15,789 bases of DNA from DASVEE01 sp036399695 (lineage in GTDB: Bacteria; Acidobacteriota; Thermoanaerobaculia; Gp7-AA8), in contig DASWMP010000176.1 in the NCBI GenBank assembly GCA_036399695.1, forward strand, positions 1 to 15,789, in the 5' to 3' direction. Under the pieces are notes generated by a model that was given only the letters and a program-made list of their open reading frames with translations, was not told the origin of the DNA and searched no databases. Made by a program: the position numbers and the translations under genes. Positions 7,466-13,735 of the stretch are shown piece by piece; the stretch's first letter is position 1, and every line of letters begins with the position of its first letter.

Positions 7466-8548
7466 GTGAAAGTTGCGGTTGCGATGTCGGGCGGCGTCGA
7501 CTCTTCGACGGCCGCGGTGCTGCTCAAGGCGCAGGGTCATGAGGTCGTCGGTCTGTCGATGCAGATGTACGACAACCTGGCCACGGCCGACTCGCCGTAC
7601 GGCGGCTGCTGCACGATCGACGACCTCGCCGACGCGCGCCGCGTGGCCTGGAAGCTCGAGATCCCGCACTTCACGCTCAACCTCGAATCGAACTTTCACG
7701 AGAAGGTCATCACGCCGTTCGTGCAGGCGTACCTCTCCGGCACGACGCCGAGCCCCTGCGTCCTCTGCAACACGCACGTGAAGTTCGACCTGTTCCACCA
7801 GAAGGCGCTGGCCATCGGCGCGGAAAAGATTGCCACCGGCCACTACGCGCGTATCACACGCGACGATCGGGGCCGGCTGGAGCTGCGCAAGGCGGTGCAT
7901 CTGGCGAAGGACCAGTCGTACTTTCTGTTCGAGCTTTCGCAGGAGCAGCTTCGCGACGCCCTCTTCCCGCTCGGCGAGCTGACGAAGCCGGAGGTGCGCG
8001 ACATCGCCGCCGACGCGGGTCTGGCCGTGGCGCGGAAGAAGGAGTCGTACGAGATCTGCTTCGTCCCGCAGAAGGACAGCTACGCGAAGATCGTGGCCGA
8101 GGAGGCGGGACTCGCGCCGGGCGAAGGAGCGGGGGAGATCGTCGATCCCGACGGGAAGGTCGTCGGCCGCCACGACGGCTACTGGCACTTCACCATCGGC
8201 CAGCGCCGTGGCCTGCAGATTGGCGGGACTCCCGATCGCACGTACGTCATCGACGTGAATCCCTTCACGAAGCGGGTGACGATCGGTCCGGCCTCGCTGC
8301 TGGAGAAGAGCGAGCTGCGCGCGGAGCGGGTGCACTGGATTTCCGGCGAAGAGCCGTCCGGTCCGGTCGAAGTCGAGGCTCGCGTGCGCTCCCGCATGGC
8401 GGACGTCGCCGCGACCGTGACGCCGCTGGGCGGCGGACGGGCGCGCGTGACCTTCGCGCACGAGCTGCGTGCGATCGCGCCGGGGCAGGCGGTGGTGTTC
8501 TACCAGGGGGATCTGTGCCTGGGCGGCGGGTGGATCGCGAAGAGCTAG
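7466..8548 (+). CDS. mnmA: tRNA-specific 2-thiouridylase MnmA
   Basis: MnmA inserts sulfur at C2 of the wobble uridine (U34) of tRNAs for Lys, Glu and Gln, using ATP and sulfur relayed from cysteine desulfurase. From the GTG at 7466 the protein has 360 residues, a normal length. It opens VKVAVAMSGGVDSS, the PP-loop ATP site (SGGVDSS at 8-14). The two catalytic cysteines are Cys101 in PSPCVLCN and Cys198 in SYEICFVP. TGHYARI, KDQSYFLF and WHFTIGQRRGL are further family signatures, and the C-terminal beta domain is complete. GTG 7466 is preferred because the protein then begins at the PP-loop strand and GAGG lies 5 bases upstream. An upstream TTG at 7430 in the same frame would add 12 unrelated residues. 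The gene is head to head with the response regulator. Confidence 0.95.
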   Translation: MKVAVAMSGGVDSSTAAVLLKAQGHEVVGLSMQMYDNLATADSPYGGCCTIDDLADARRVAWKLEIPHFTLNLESNFHEKVITPFVQAYLSGTTPSPCVLCNTHVKFDLFHQKALAIGAEKIATGHYARITRDDRGRLELRKAVHLAKDQSYFLFELSQEQLRDALFPLGELTKPEVRDIAADAGLAVARKKESYEICFVPQKDSYAKIVAEEAGLAPGEGAGEIVDPDGKVVGRHDGYWHFTIGQRRGLQIGGTPDRTYVIDVNPFTKRVTIGPASLLEKSELRAERVHWISGEEPSGPVEVEARVRSRMADVAATVTPLGGGRARVTFAHELRAIAPGQAVVFYQGDLCLGGGWIAKS

Positions 8549-8558
8549 TTGGAACGTT

Positions 8559-8711
8559 TGGAGTGCGGCAGCGACGCTTCACCAGCTGCCGCTTTCGTAT
8601 AGCGGAAGCGTCGAGCTTCCGCCTCGTTCTTCGTTGCACCACGTGGGCCGCAGCTCGACGCTGCGGCTGTAAGAAAGCGGCAGCCTGATGAAGCGTCGCT
8701 GCCGCACTCCA
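8559..8711. repeat. palindromic REP/MITE-like element with four nested hairpins
   Basis: Terminal inverted repeats (8559-8596 and 8673-8711) begin TGGAGTGCGGCAGCG and match over about 37 bases with two differences. The 153-bp element also contains four 8-bp stems in a row: GCGGCAGC/GCTGCCGC (8565-8592), GCGGAAGC/GCTTCCGC (8602-8622), GCCGCAGC/GCTGCGGC (8647-8667) and GCGGCAGC/GCTGCCGC (8677-8705). The loops of the two inner stems, GTCGA and TCGAC, are complementary to one another. It fills the gap between the convergent mnmA and rhomboid genes (8549-8732), which has no gene. No target-site duplication is evident. Confidence 0.85.
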
Positions 8712-8732
8712 TATTGCCGCGGTGCTGACCGG

Positions 8733-10190
8733 TCAACGCGTTGAGCTGAGCTGCGCGAGCTTCGCGTCGATCGTCGGCGCCCACTCCTCCGAGCAGCCCG
8801 GGTGCGCTTTCGCGCGTTGCAGGGCGTGCTGCGCTCCGCGTAAGTCGCCGTTGAGCTTGAGCAGCGTCCCAACCTTCACGAGCGACGGCACGGCATTGGG
8901 GCCGTTCGGATCGGCTTCGAGGGCGCGCTCGTAGAGATCGACGGCCCAGGCGCGCTCGCCGAGGCGTTCGGCGTAGGTGGCGGCGCGGGCGAAGAACTTC
9001 GGCAGCGGGGGTAACGTGCGGTCGCCGCCGAAGTCGTGGAGCATCGTCTGGGCGAGCTCGTCGTCCTTCAGCTCGATGTAGCGGCCGAGGAGGCGCGTGG
9101 CGTGGGCGTCGAGCGTGCGGACGTCGTTGGCGTCGCGGGCCACGTCGAGGGAGACGCGCAGCGTTTCGACGTCGCCGGGAGTCGTGCGCAGCACCGCGTC
9201 GAGCTGCTGGCGTGCGGTGGTGAAGTCGCCGGCGCGGTAGGCGGCCAGCGCATCGACGAGGCGGTCGTCCGCTTTCCAGGTCGTCTGCTTCAGCACGACC
9301 GGGCGGACGAACTTCTCCTCGAAACCGGTCAGGCGGATCACCCCGGCCAGGCAGGCGCCGAAGACGAAGCCGCCGACGTGCGCCGAGAAGGCCACGCCGC
9401 TGCCGGTGCCGGCTTCGGACGACGACATGTCCCACAACTGCTGGATGAACCAGAGCGGCAGCACCACGAACGCCGGAAGGAAAAAGCGGAAGTGGAGCTG
9501 CGGCCGGAAGAGAAAGGGCACGAAGAGGAACTCGACCTTCGAGCGGTAGAAGCGAACGAGATACGCCCCCATGACCGCGGCGATGGCCCCCGAAGCGCCG
9601 ACGAGCGGCACCATGCTGTCGGCGTGGCGCGAGGTGTAAGTGAACGTGGCCGCGATGCCGCCGGCGATGTAGAGGAACGCGAACAGCGGCCGGCCGAAGA
9701 CGTCCTCGATGAAGGGGCCGGAGGCGAAGAAGAACAGCATGTTACCGAGGAGGTGGAAGAAGCCGGCGTGGATGAACATCGACGTCAGCAGCGGCAGGAT
9801 ACCGCCCTCCATCGGGATGTAGCCGAAGCGCATGAACGGCAGCGCGTGATACGACTTCAGCGCGCGGCCGGTGAGCTCATCGAGCTCCTCCTGCTCGAGC
9901 CGCACGCGCCGTTCCGAGGGGCGCGGCACGCTCTTCTCGGCGACGCGCATCTGCGCCTGCATCGCCGCGGGAAGCAAGCGCACCATCTCCGGCGGCAGCT
10001 TCAGGTAGGGCCGCTCCGCCGCGTACCTGAAGGCCGCATCCCACTGCCTCTCGATCCTGGCCATCCGCGAGCCGCGCTCGGCGTAACCCGTGAGGATGAA
10101 GACCAGGATGTTCGCCGCAATGACAAAGTAGGAAATCCACGCATGGCGCTGGATTTCCGATTCATCACGGCCGATGGGAAGGAGAATCAC
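8733..10190 (-). CDS. rhomboid family intramembrane serine protease with helical-repeat tail
   Basis: Rhomboids cleave membrane-protein substrates within the bilayer; the substrate here is unknown. The catalytic pair is visible: GASG at 198-201 gives Ser200, and FSAHVGGFVFG gives His271. HAGFFHLLGNML holds the family's H-x3-N (His146, Asn150). Membrane spans lie at about 18-36, 132-157, 168-185, 195-213, 236-253 and 264-287. Two things extend the core. A charged segment of about 90 residues sits between the first two spans (40-130). A soluble tail from about 300 to 485 looks like TPR-type helical repeats (VDALAAYRAGDFTTARQQLDAVL, and AVDLYERALEADPNGPNAV). The start is GTG with AGGAAA upstream at 10195-10200. 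It lies 191 bp downstream of glmS on the same strand, with repeats between, so co-transcription is uncertain. Confidence 0.93.
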   Translation of the reverse strand: MILLPIGRDESEIQRHAWISYFVIAANILVFILTGYAERGSRMARIERQWDAAFRYAAERPYLKLPPEMVRLLPAAMQAQMRVAEKSVPRPSERRVRLEQEELDELTGRALKSYHALPFMRFGYIPMEGGILPLLTSMFIHAGFFHLLGNMLFFFASGPFIEDVFGRPLFAFLYIAGGIAATFTYTSRHADSMVPLVGASGAIAAVMGAYLVRFYRSKVEFLFVPFLFRPQLHFRFFLPAFVVLPLWFIQQLWDMSSSEAGTGSGVAFSAHVGGFVFGACLAGVIRLTGFEEKFVRPVVLKQTTWKADDRLVDALAAYRAGDFTTARQQLDAVLRTTPGDVETLRVSLDVARDANDVRTLDAHATRLLGRYIELKDDELAQTMLHDFGGDRTLPPLPKFFARAATYAERLGERAWAVDLYERALEADPNGPNAVPSLVKVGTLLKLNGDLRGAQHALQRAKAHPGCSEEWAPTIDAKLAQLSSTR

Positions 10191-10197
10191 CGGTTTT

Positions 10198-10236
10198 CCT
10201 GAGAGCTGGTAGTTGAGAGCCGCCAGCTACCCTCAG
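10198..10236 (-). repeat. hairpin with heptad spacing upstream of the rhomboid gene
   Basis: On the minus strand CTGAG and AGCTGG pair with CCAGCT and CTCAG across a 13-base loop, with a 3-base bulge, immediately before the rhomboid Shine-Dalgarno. On the plus strand 10204-10231 reads as four 7-bp units all beginning AG (AGCTGGT, AGTTGAG, AGCCGCC, AGCTACC). It could be a leader structure affecting rhomboid translation, or a decayed member of the heptad repeats elsewhere in the window. Both readings are inference. Confidence 0.5.
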
Positions 10237-10272
10237 TTTATACCGGCCGCACACTTCCACTCCTCGGGATAG

Positions 10273-10381
10273 GTTATGAGTTGGCGGTTGGCAGTTGGCG
10301 GTTGGCAGTAGAAAAAACCGCAGGACACATGGCGTTGCACTCGGGGGTTCTTCCACTGCCAACTGTCAACCGCCAACTGCC
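10273..10381. repeat. heptad-built inverted repeat (locus 3)
   Basis: The left arm (10273-10314) is six in-phase 7-bp units beginning GT. GTTATGA is followed by GTTGGCG and GTTGGCA alternating twice, then GTAGAAA. The right arm (10350-10381) carries the complementary AAC-containing units. The best 31-base pairing, 10283-10313 with 10351-10381, has 26 of 31 matches, and every mismatch is a transition. The right arm abuts the glmS stop codon, so on the minus strand this is a hairpin directly after glmS. The gap 10191-10381 holds no gene. Confidence 0.85.
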
Positions 10382-12217
10382 CTACTCCACCGTGACGCTC
10401 TTGGCCAGATTCCGCGGCTGATCCACATCACACCCGCGCCTCAGGGCGATGTAATACGCCAGTAGCTGCGTGGGGATCACGCTGAGGATCGGCTGGAGCG
10501 GTTCGATCGTCCAGGGGACTTCGATGGCTTCGTCGGCCATCTTCTTCATGGCGTCGTCGCCTTCGTCGCAGATGACGATCAGCTTGCCGCCGCGGGCTTT
10601 GACTTCCTGCAGGTTCGAGACGACTTTGTCGTAGACGGGCGTGTGCGTCACGACGGCCACCACGGGGAGGTTTTCGTCGATGAGGGCGATCGGCCCGTGC
10701 TTCATCTCGCCGGCGGGGTAGCCCTCGGCGTGGATGTACGAGATCTCCTTCAGCTTCAGCGCTCCTTCGAGGGCGATCGGGTAGTGCACGCCGCGGCCGA
10801 GGAAGAGGAAGTCCTGCGCCTTGTGGTACTTGTTCGCGAGCTGCTCGATGTGCTTCTCCTGCGTCTTCAGCAGGTGCTCGATCTTGTGCGGGATCACGCT
10901 CAGCTCGTGCATCGCGTAGCGGATGTCGTCCTTGTCGTCGCCGCGGAGCTGGCGGATGTAGAGCGACAGGAGATAGAAGGCCGTGAGCTGCGTCGTGAAG
11001 GCCTTCGTCGAGGCCACGCCGATCTCCGGGCCGGCGTTCGTGTAGATCACACCGTCGGACATGCGCGTGGCGGCGGCGCCGATCACGTTGCAGATCGTGA
11101 TCAGCTTCGCGCCTTTCGCTTTGGCTTCCTGCATGCCGGCGATCGTGTCGGCCGTCTCGCCGGACTGCGTCACGCCGATGACCAGCGTGTGCTCGTCGAT
11201 GATCGGGTCGCGGTAGCGGTACTCGGAACCGTAATCGACCTCCACCGGGATGCGCGCGGCGTTCTCGAGGATGAACTTGCCGACGATGCCGGAGTGCCAC
11301 GACGTGCCGCAGGCGACGATGTGCACCTTGTGGATGTTCGCCCACTCTTCGGGCGTGAACTGCAGGTCGTTGAAGAAGACTTCGCTCGACTCCTCGAACA
11401 TGCGGCCGTTGAAGGTGTCGCGGACGGCGCGCGGCTGCTCGTGGATCTCCTTGAGCATGTAGTGCCGGTAGCCTTCCTTCTCGGCGGCCACGGCGTCCCA
11501 GAGGATGCGCTTCGGCTCGCGGGCGACCGGCTCGTCCTTCGGGTTGAAGAGCTCGACCTTCTGGTCGTTGGCGATGACGTACTCGCCGTCTTCGAGATAG
11601 ATGATGTTGCGCGTGTAGGCGAGGAGCGGCGCCACGTCGGAGGCGACGATGTTCTCCCCTTCGCCGAGGCCGACCACGAGCGGCGGTCCCTGCTTGGCCG
11701 CGATGATGGTCCCGGGCTCGTCGGCGTTGATGATGACGAGCGCGTAGTGCCCCTCGAGCTGCTTGAAGGTGCGGCGGACCGCTGTGACGAACGGAGTGCC
11801 GTCCTTCATCGTCTCTTCGATGAGGTGGGCCACGACCTCGGTGTCGGTCTCGGTCTTGAACTCGTGGCCGGCGTCGATGAGCTTCTTCTTGAGCGGGAGG
11901 AAGTTCTCGATGATCCCGTTGTGGATCACGACGATCTTGCCCTGGCAGTCGCGGTGCGGGTGGGCGTTGTTCTCGTTCGGCTTGCCGTGCGTGGCCCAGC
12001 GGGTGTGGCCCATGCCGAAGGTGCCGAGGAGCTCCCTGTCCGACAGCTTGTTCTCGAGGTTCGAGAGCTTTCCTTCGGCGCGGACGATTTCGACGCCATG
12101 GCCGTTGACGACGGCGATTCCGGCGCTGTCGTAGCCGCGATATTCGAGTTTTTTGAGTCCGCCGAGGAGAACCGGCACCACGTCACGTGTGCCGACGTAT
12201 CCGATGATTCCGCACAT
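10382..12217 (-). CDS. glmS: glutamine--fructose-6-phosphate aminotransferase (isomerizing)
   Basis: GlmS makes glucosamine-6-phosphate from fructose-6-phosphate and glutamine, the entry step to UDP-GlcNAc for peptidoglycan and lipopolysaccharide. The 611 residues are the full family length. After the initiator Met comes Cys2, the glutaminase nucleophile, in MCGIIGYVG. GHTRWATHG and HNGIIENF follow in the N-terminal amidotransferase domain (about 1-225). Two SIS sugar-isomerase domains come next, with ACGTSWHSG, TQSGETADT and STKAFTTQ in the first and EGYPAGEMKHGPIAL in the linker and second domain. The C-terminus is the expected DQPRNLAKSVTVE. The start is ATG with no strong Shine-Dalgarno. 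Only 42 bp separate it from the divergent lipoprotein gene, leaving no room for the glmS ribozyme known from Firmicutes, so regulation must be by other means. Confidence 0.97.
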   Translation of the reverse strand: MCGIIGYVGTRDVVPVLLGGLKKLEYRGYDSAGIAVVNGHGVEIVRAEGKLSNLENKLSDRELLGTFGMGHTRWATHGKPNENNAHPHRDCQGKIVVIHNGIIENFLPLKKKLIDAGHEFKTETDTEVVAHLIEETMKDGTPFVTAVRRTFKQLEGHYALVIINADEPGTIIAAKQGPPLVVGLGEGENIVASDVAPLLAYTRNIIYLEDGEYVIANDQKVELFNPKDEPVAREPKRILWDAVAAEKEGYRHYMLKEIHEQPRAVRDTFNGRMFEESSEVFFNDLQFTPEEWANIHKVHIVACGTSWHSGIVGKFILENAARIPVEVDYGSEYRYRDPIIDEHTLVIGVTQSGETADTIAGMQEAKAKGAKLITICNVIGAAATRMSDGVIYTNAGPEIGVASTKAFTTQLTAFYLLSLYIRQLRGDDKDDIRYAMHELSVIPHKIEHLLKTQEKHIEQLANKYHKAQDFLFLGRGVHYPIALEGALKLKEISYIHAEGYPAGEMKHGPIALIDENLPVVAVVTHTPVYDKVVSNLQEVKARGGKLIVICDEGDDAMKKMADEAIEVPWTIEPLQPILSVIPTQLLAYYIALRRGCDVDQPRNLAKSVTVE

Positions 12218-12259
12218 GTCGTTTATCCGTCCTGAAGTTGTCCGTTAGAATCCGCGCCG
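12218..12259. promoter_or_regulatory. short divergent promoter region between glmS and the lipoprotein gene
   Basis: These 42 bp must carry start signals for both genes unless transcription enters from further away. On the plus strand TAGAAT (12246-12251) is a reasonable -10 with TTTATC (12222-12227) 18 bp upstream as a weak -35. That places the start near 12258, two bases before the GTG, so the lipoprotein mRNA may be leaderless. On the minus strand GATAAA lies just before the glmS ATG and is a weaker candidate. Neither gene shows a proper Shine-Dalgarno here. Confidence 0.4.
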
Positions 12260-13408
12260 GTGAAGAAATTTCTGGCGCTCCTCTTCGTGGTCGTCGTTGG
12301 TTGCGGCAAGCGCGGTGATCCGAAGCCGCCGGTCCCTGTGATTCCTCAGGCGACGAGCGACCTCGTTGTAACACAGCGTGCCTCGAAAATTCTTCTGTCC
12401 TGGAGCTACCCCTCGGTCTCGACGGCGGGGAAGAACCTGACCGGTTTGCAGCGCGTGGCCGTCTTCCGCTACGTCGAAGAGCTGCCGGTCTCGCCGACCG
12501 GACGCGATCCCGAGACCCTGCAGCCGGGCGACGCCGATCCGACGCTGCCGCGGCCCGTGATGCTGTTCAGTAAGGTTCCTGCGCTCGCTCCGTCTCAATT
12601 TGCCAGGCTCAGCTCTCGAATCGAGAGCATAGAAAGCGCCAACTTGGCCGGCGCGACCGTAGGCAGCCGCTTGGTGTTCGAGGACACGCCGCCGTTCCGG
12701 GCCCAGGACGGGCGTCCTGTCCGGATTACGTACTCGGTGGTCACCGAGGGGCAGGACACGCGCAGCGAGTTCTCGAACCTGGCCACGATCGTCCCCCTGC
12801 CGGTGGCCCAGGCGCCCGCCGGTGTGACGGCTGCGGCACGCGCCGACGGCGTCATGCTGACCTGGGAACGCCCGACGCGCGCCGTCACGGGCGAGGAAGC
12901 GCCGATCGTCGCCGGATACAACGTCTACCGCATCGCCGAAGGGGAGACCCTCGGCGACTTCACGATCCCGGTGAACACCTCCCCCGTGACCGCGACCACC
13001 TACATCGACACCCCGCCGTACGGGAACCACACGTACCGCGTGTCGGCCGTGGCGTCGTTCGACCGCCCGAGCATCGAGAGCGAGGCGTCGGCCGCGGTGA
13101 GCGCCCTGTTCAAGGACCTGGAGTCCCCGCCGGCCCCGGCCAGCATCACGGTGCTGCTGGAGACGAAGGTCGTCCGCCTGCTGTGGGACGCGGTGGATGT
13201 GCCGGACCTCAACGGCTACAACGTCTATCGTACCGAGGGGACGGCGCGTCTGAAACTGACGCCTTATCCCGCCCGCCAGACCCACTTTGGCGACGAGGCC
13301 ATCGACCTCGGCATCACGTACGTGTACTCGGTGACCGCCGTCGACAAGGCGGGGAACGAGAGCGCACCGGTGGTGGCTCAGCCGATCGTGGTGCCGAAGA
13401 CGCCGTAG
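12260..13408 (+). CDS. lipoprotein with three fibronectin type III-like domains
   Basis: This is a predicted envelope lipoprotein of unknown function. The N-terminus MKKFLALLFVVVVGCGKRGDPKPP is a short type II signal peptide with the lipidated Cys15. CGKRGDPKPP recalls the LptM/YifL-type lipoprotein start (CGxKGxxxxP). After a proline linker come three beta-sandwich units of FN3 type, at about 30-178, 184-282 and 289-378. The second and third each carry the paired signatures LxW (LTWERP, LLWDAV) and GYNVYR, then a TYR/TYVYSVTAVD strand. The first is longer and more divergent. FN3 units usually bind proteins or carbohydrates. No enzyme motif is visible. The start is GTG without Shine-Dalgarno. 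It is divergent from glmS and followed by a 325-bp palindromic region. Confidence 0.88.
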   Translation: MKKFLALLFVVVVGCGKRGDPKPPVPVIPQATSDLVVTQRASKILLSWSYPSVSTAGKNLTGLQRVAVFRYVEELPVSPTGRDPETLQPGDADPTLPRPVMLFSKVPALAPSQFARLSSRIESIESANLAGATVGSRLVFEDTPPFRAQDGRPVRITYSVVTEGQDTRSEFSNLATIVPLPVAQAPAGVTAAARADGVMLTWERPTRAVTGEEAPIVAGYNVYRIAEGETLGDFTIPVNTSPVTATTYIDTPPYGNHTYRVSAVASFDRPSIESEASAAVSALFKDLESPPAPASITVLLETKVVRLLWDAVDVPDLNGYNVYRTEGTARLKLTPYPARQTHFGDEAIDLGITYVYSVTAVDKAGNESAPVVAQPIVVPKTP

Positions 13409-13414
13409 GGCGAT

Positions 13415-13733
13415 CTTGGAGTGCGGTGGCGTTCGGAGGGTGTCTCAAAACGGAGCGCACACACTCTGATGGCCTGATTAGAAACCGGCGCCTGCGGGCG
13501 CAGACAGACAACAGTGTCTGTCCCACATTGAATGCCAGCGTGCCGCGGGTGCCCGATATTCGGCGGAATCTGAATGTGGGACAGACACTCCTGTCTGTCC
13601 GCGCCCGCAGGCGCCGGTTCATCGACGGCAGAACCAAGGGAGTAGATCGAGGCGCACCGTTTGAGACACCCTCGAACGCCACCGCGCTGCTACACGTGTA
13701 CAAGAGCGGTGGCGTTCGCCACCGCACTCCAAG
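13415..13733. repeat. 319-bp nested palindromic element with 17-bp terminal inverted repeats
   Basis: The ends, CTTGGAGTGCGGTGGCG at 13415-13431 and its exact complement at 13717-13733, are perfect 17-bp inverted repeats. Nested inside is a second pairing (about 13425-13458 with 13652-13685, with small indels) and a 49-base core stem (13482-13530 with 13572-13620, 44 of 49 matched) containing a GACAGACA...TGTCTGTC internal symmetry. The right end adds a tight hairpin, GCGGTGGCG/CGCCACCGC at 13706-13725. The element fills the 327-bp gap between two convergent genes and contains no credible gene. It shares its terminal sequence with the element at 8559-8711. Confidence 0.87.
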
Positions 13734-13735
13734 AC

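Noticed and set aside
7444..7527. Longer response-regulator N-terminus starting at 7527
   Set aside because: The extra residues are low-complexity, antisense to the conserved start of mnmA, and outside the receiver fold.
8726..8735. TGACCGGTCA perfect 10-bp palindrome as an operator
   Set aside because: It covers the rhomboid stop codon between convergent genes, far from any promoter. Short palindromes are frequent by chance.
8545..9435. 296-residue minus-strand frame over the rhomboid 3' half and the 153-bp element
   Set aside because: It is out of frame with the clear rhomboid protein and Arg-rich, and its tail is repeat sequence.
10643..12235. 530-residue open frame antisense to glmS
   Set aside because: A mirror frame of glmS codons, low-complexity and acidic or basic throughout.
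12218..12259. glmS ribozyme or riboswitch upstream of glmS
   Set aside because: Only 42 bp separate glmS from the divergent gene, too little for the ribozyme core.
13691..13700. TACACGTGTA palindrome as a regulator site
   Set aside because: It lies inside the repetitive element between convergent 3' ends, with no promoter nearby.
13314..13727. 137-residue minus-strand hypothetical protein, and its 220-residue plus-strand counterpart at 13183-13845
   Set aside because: Both frames run through the nested palindrome, so the same repeat is read on both strands. They have no start signals or folds and overlap real genes.
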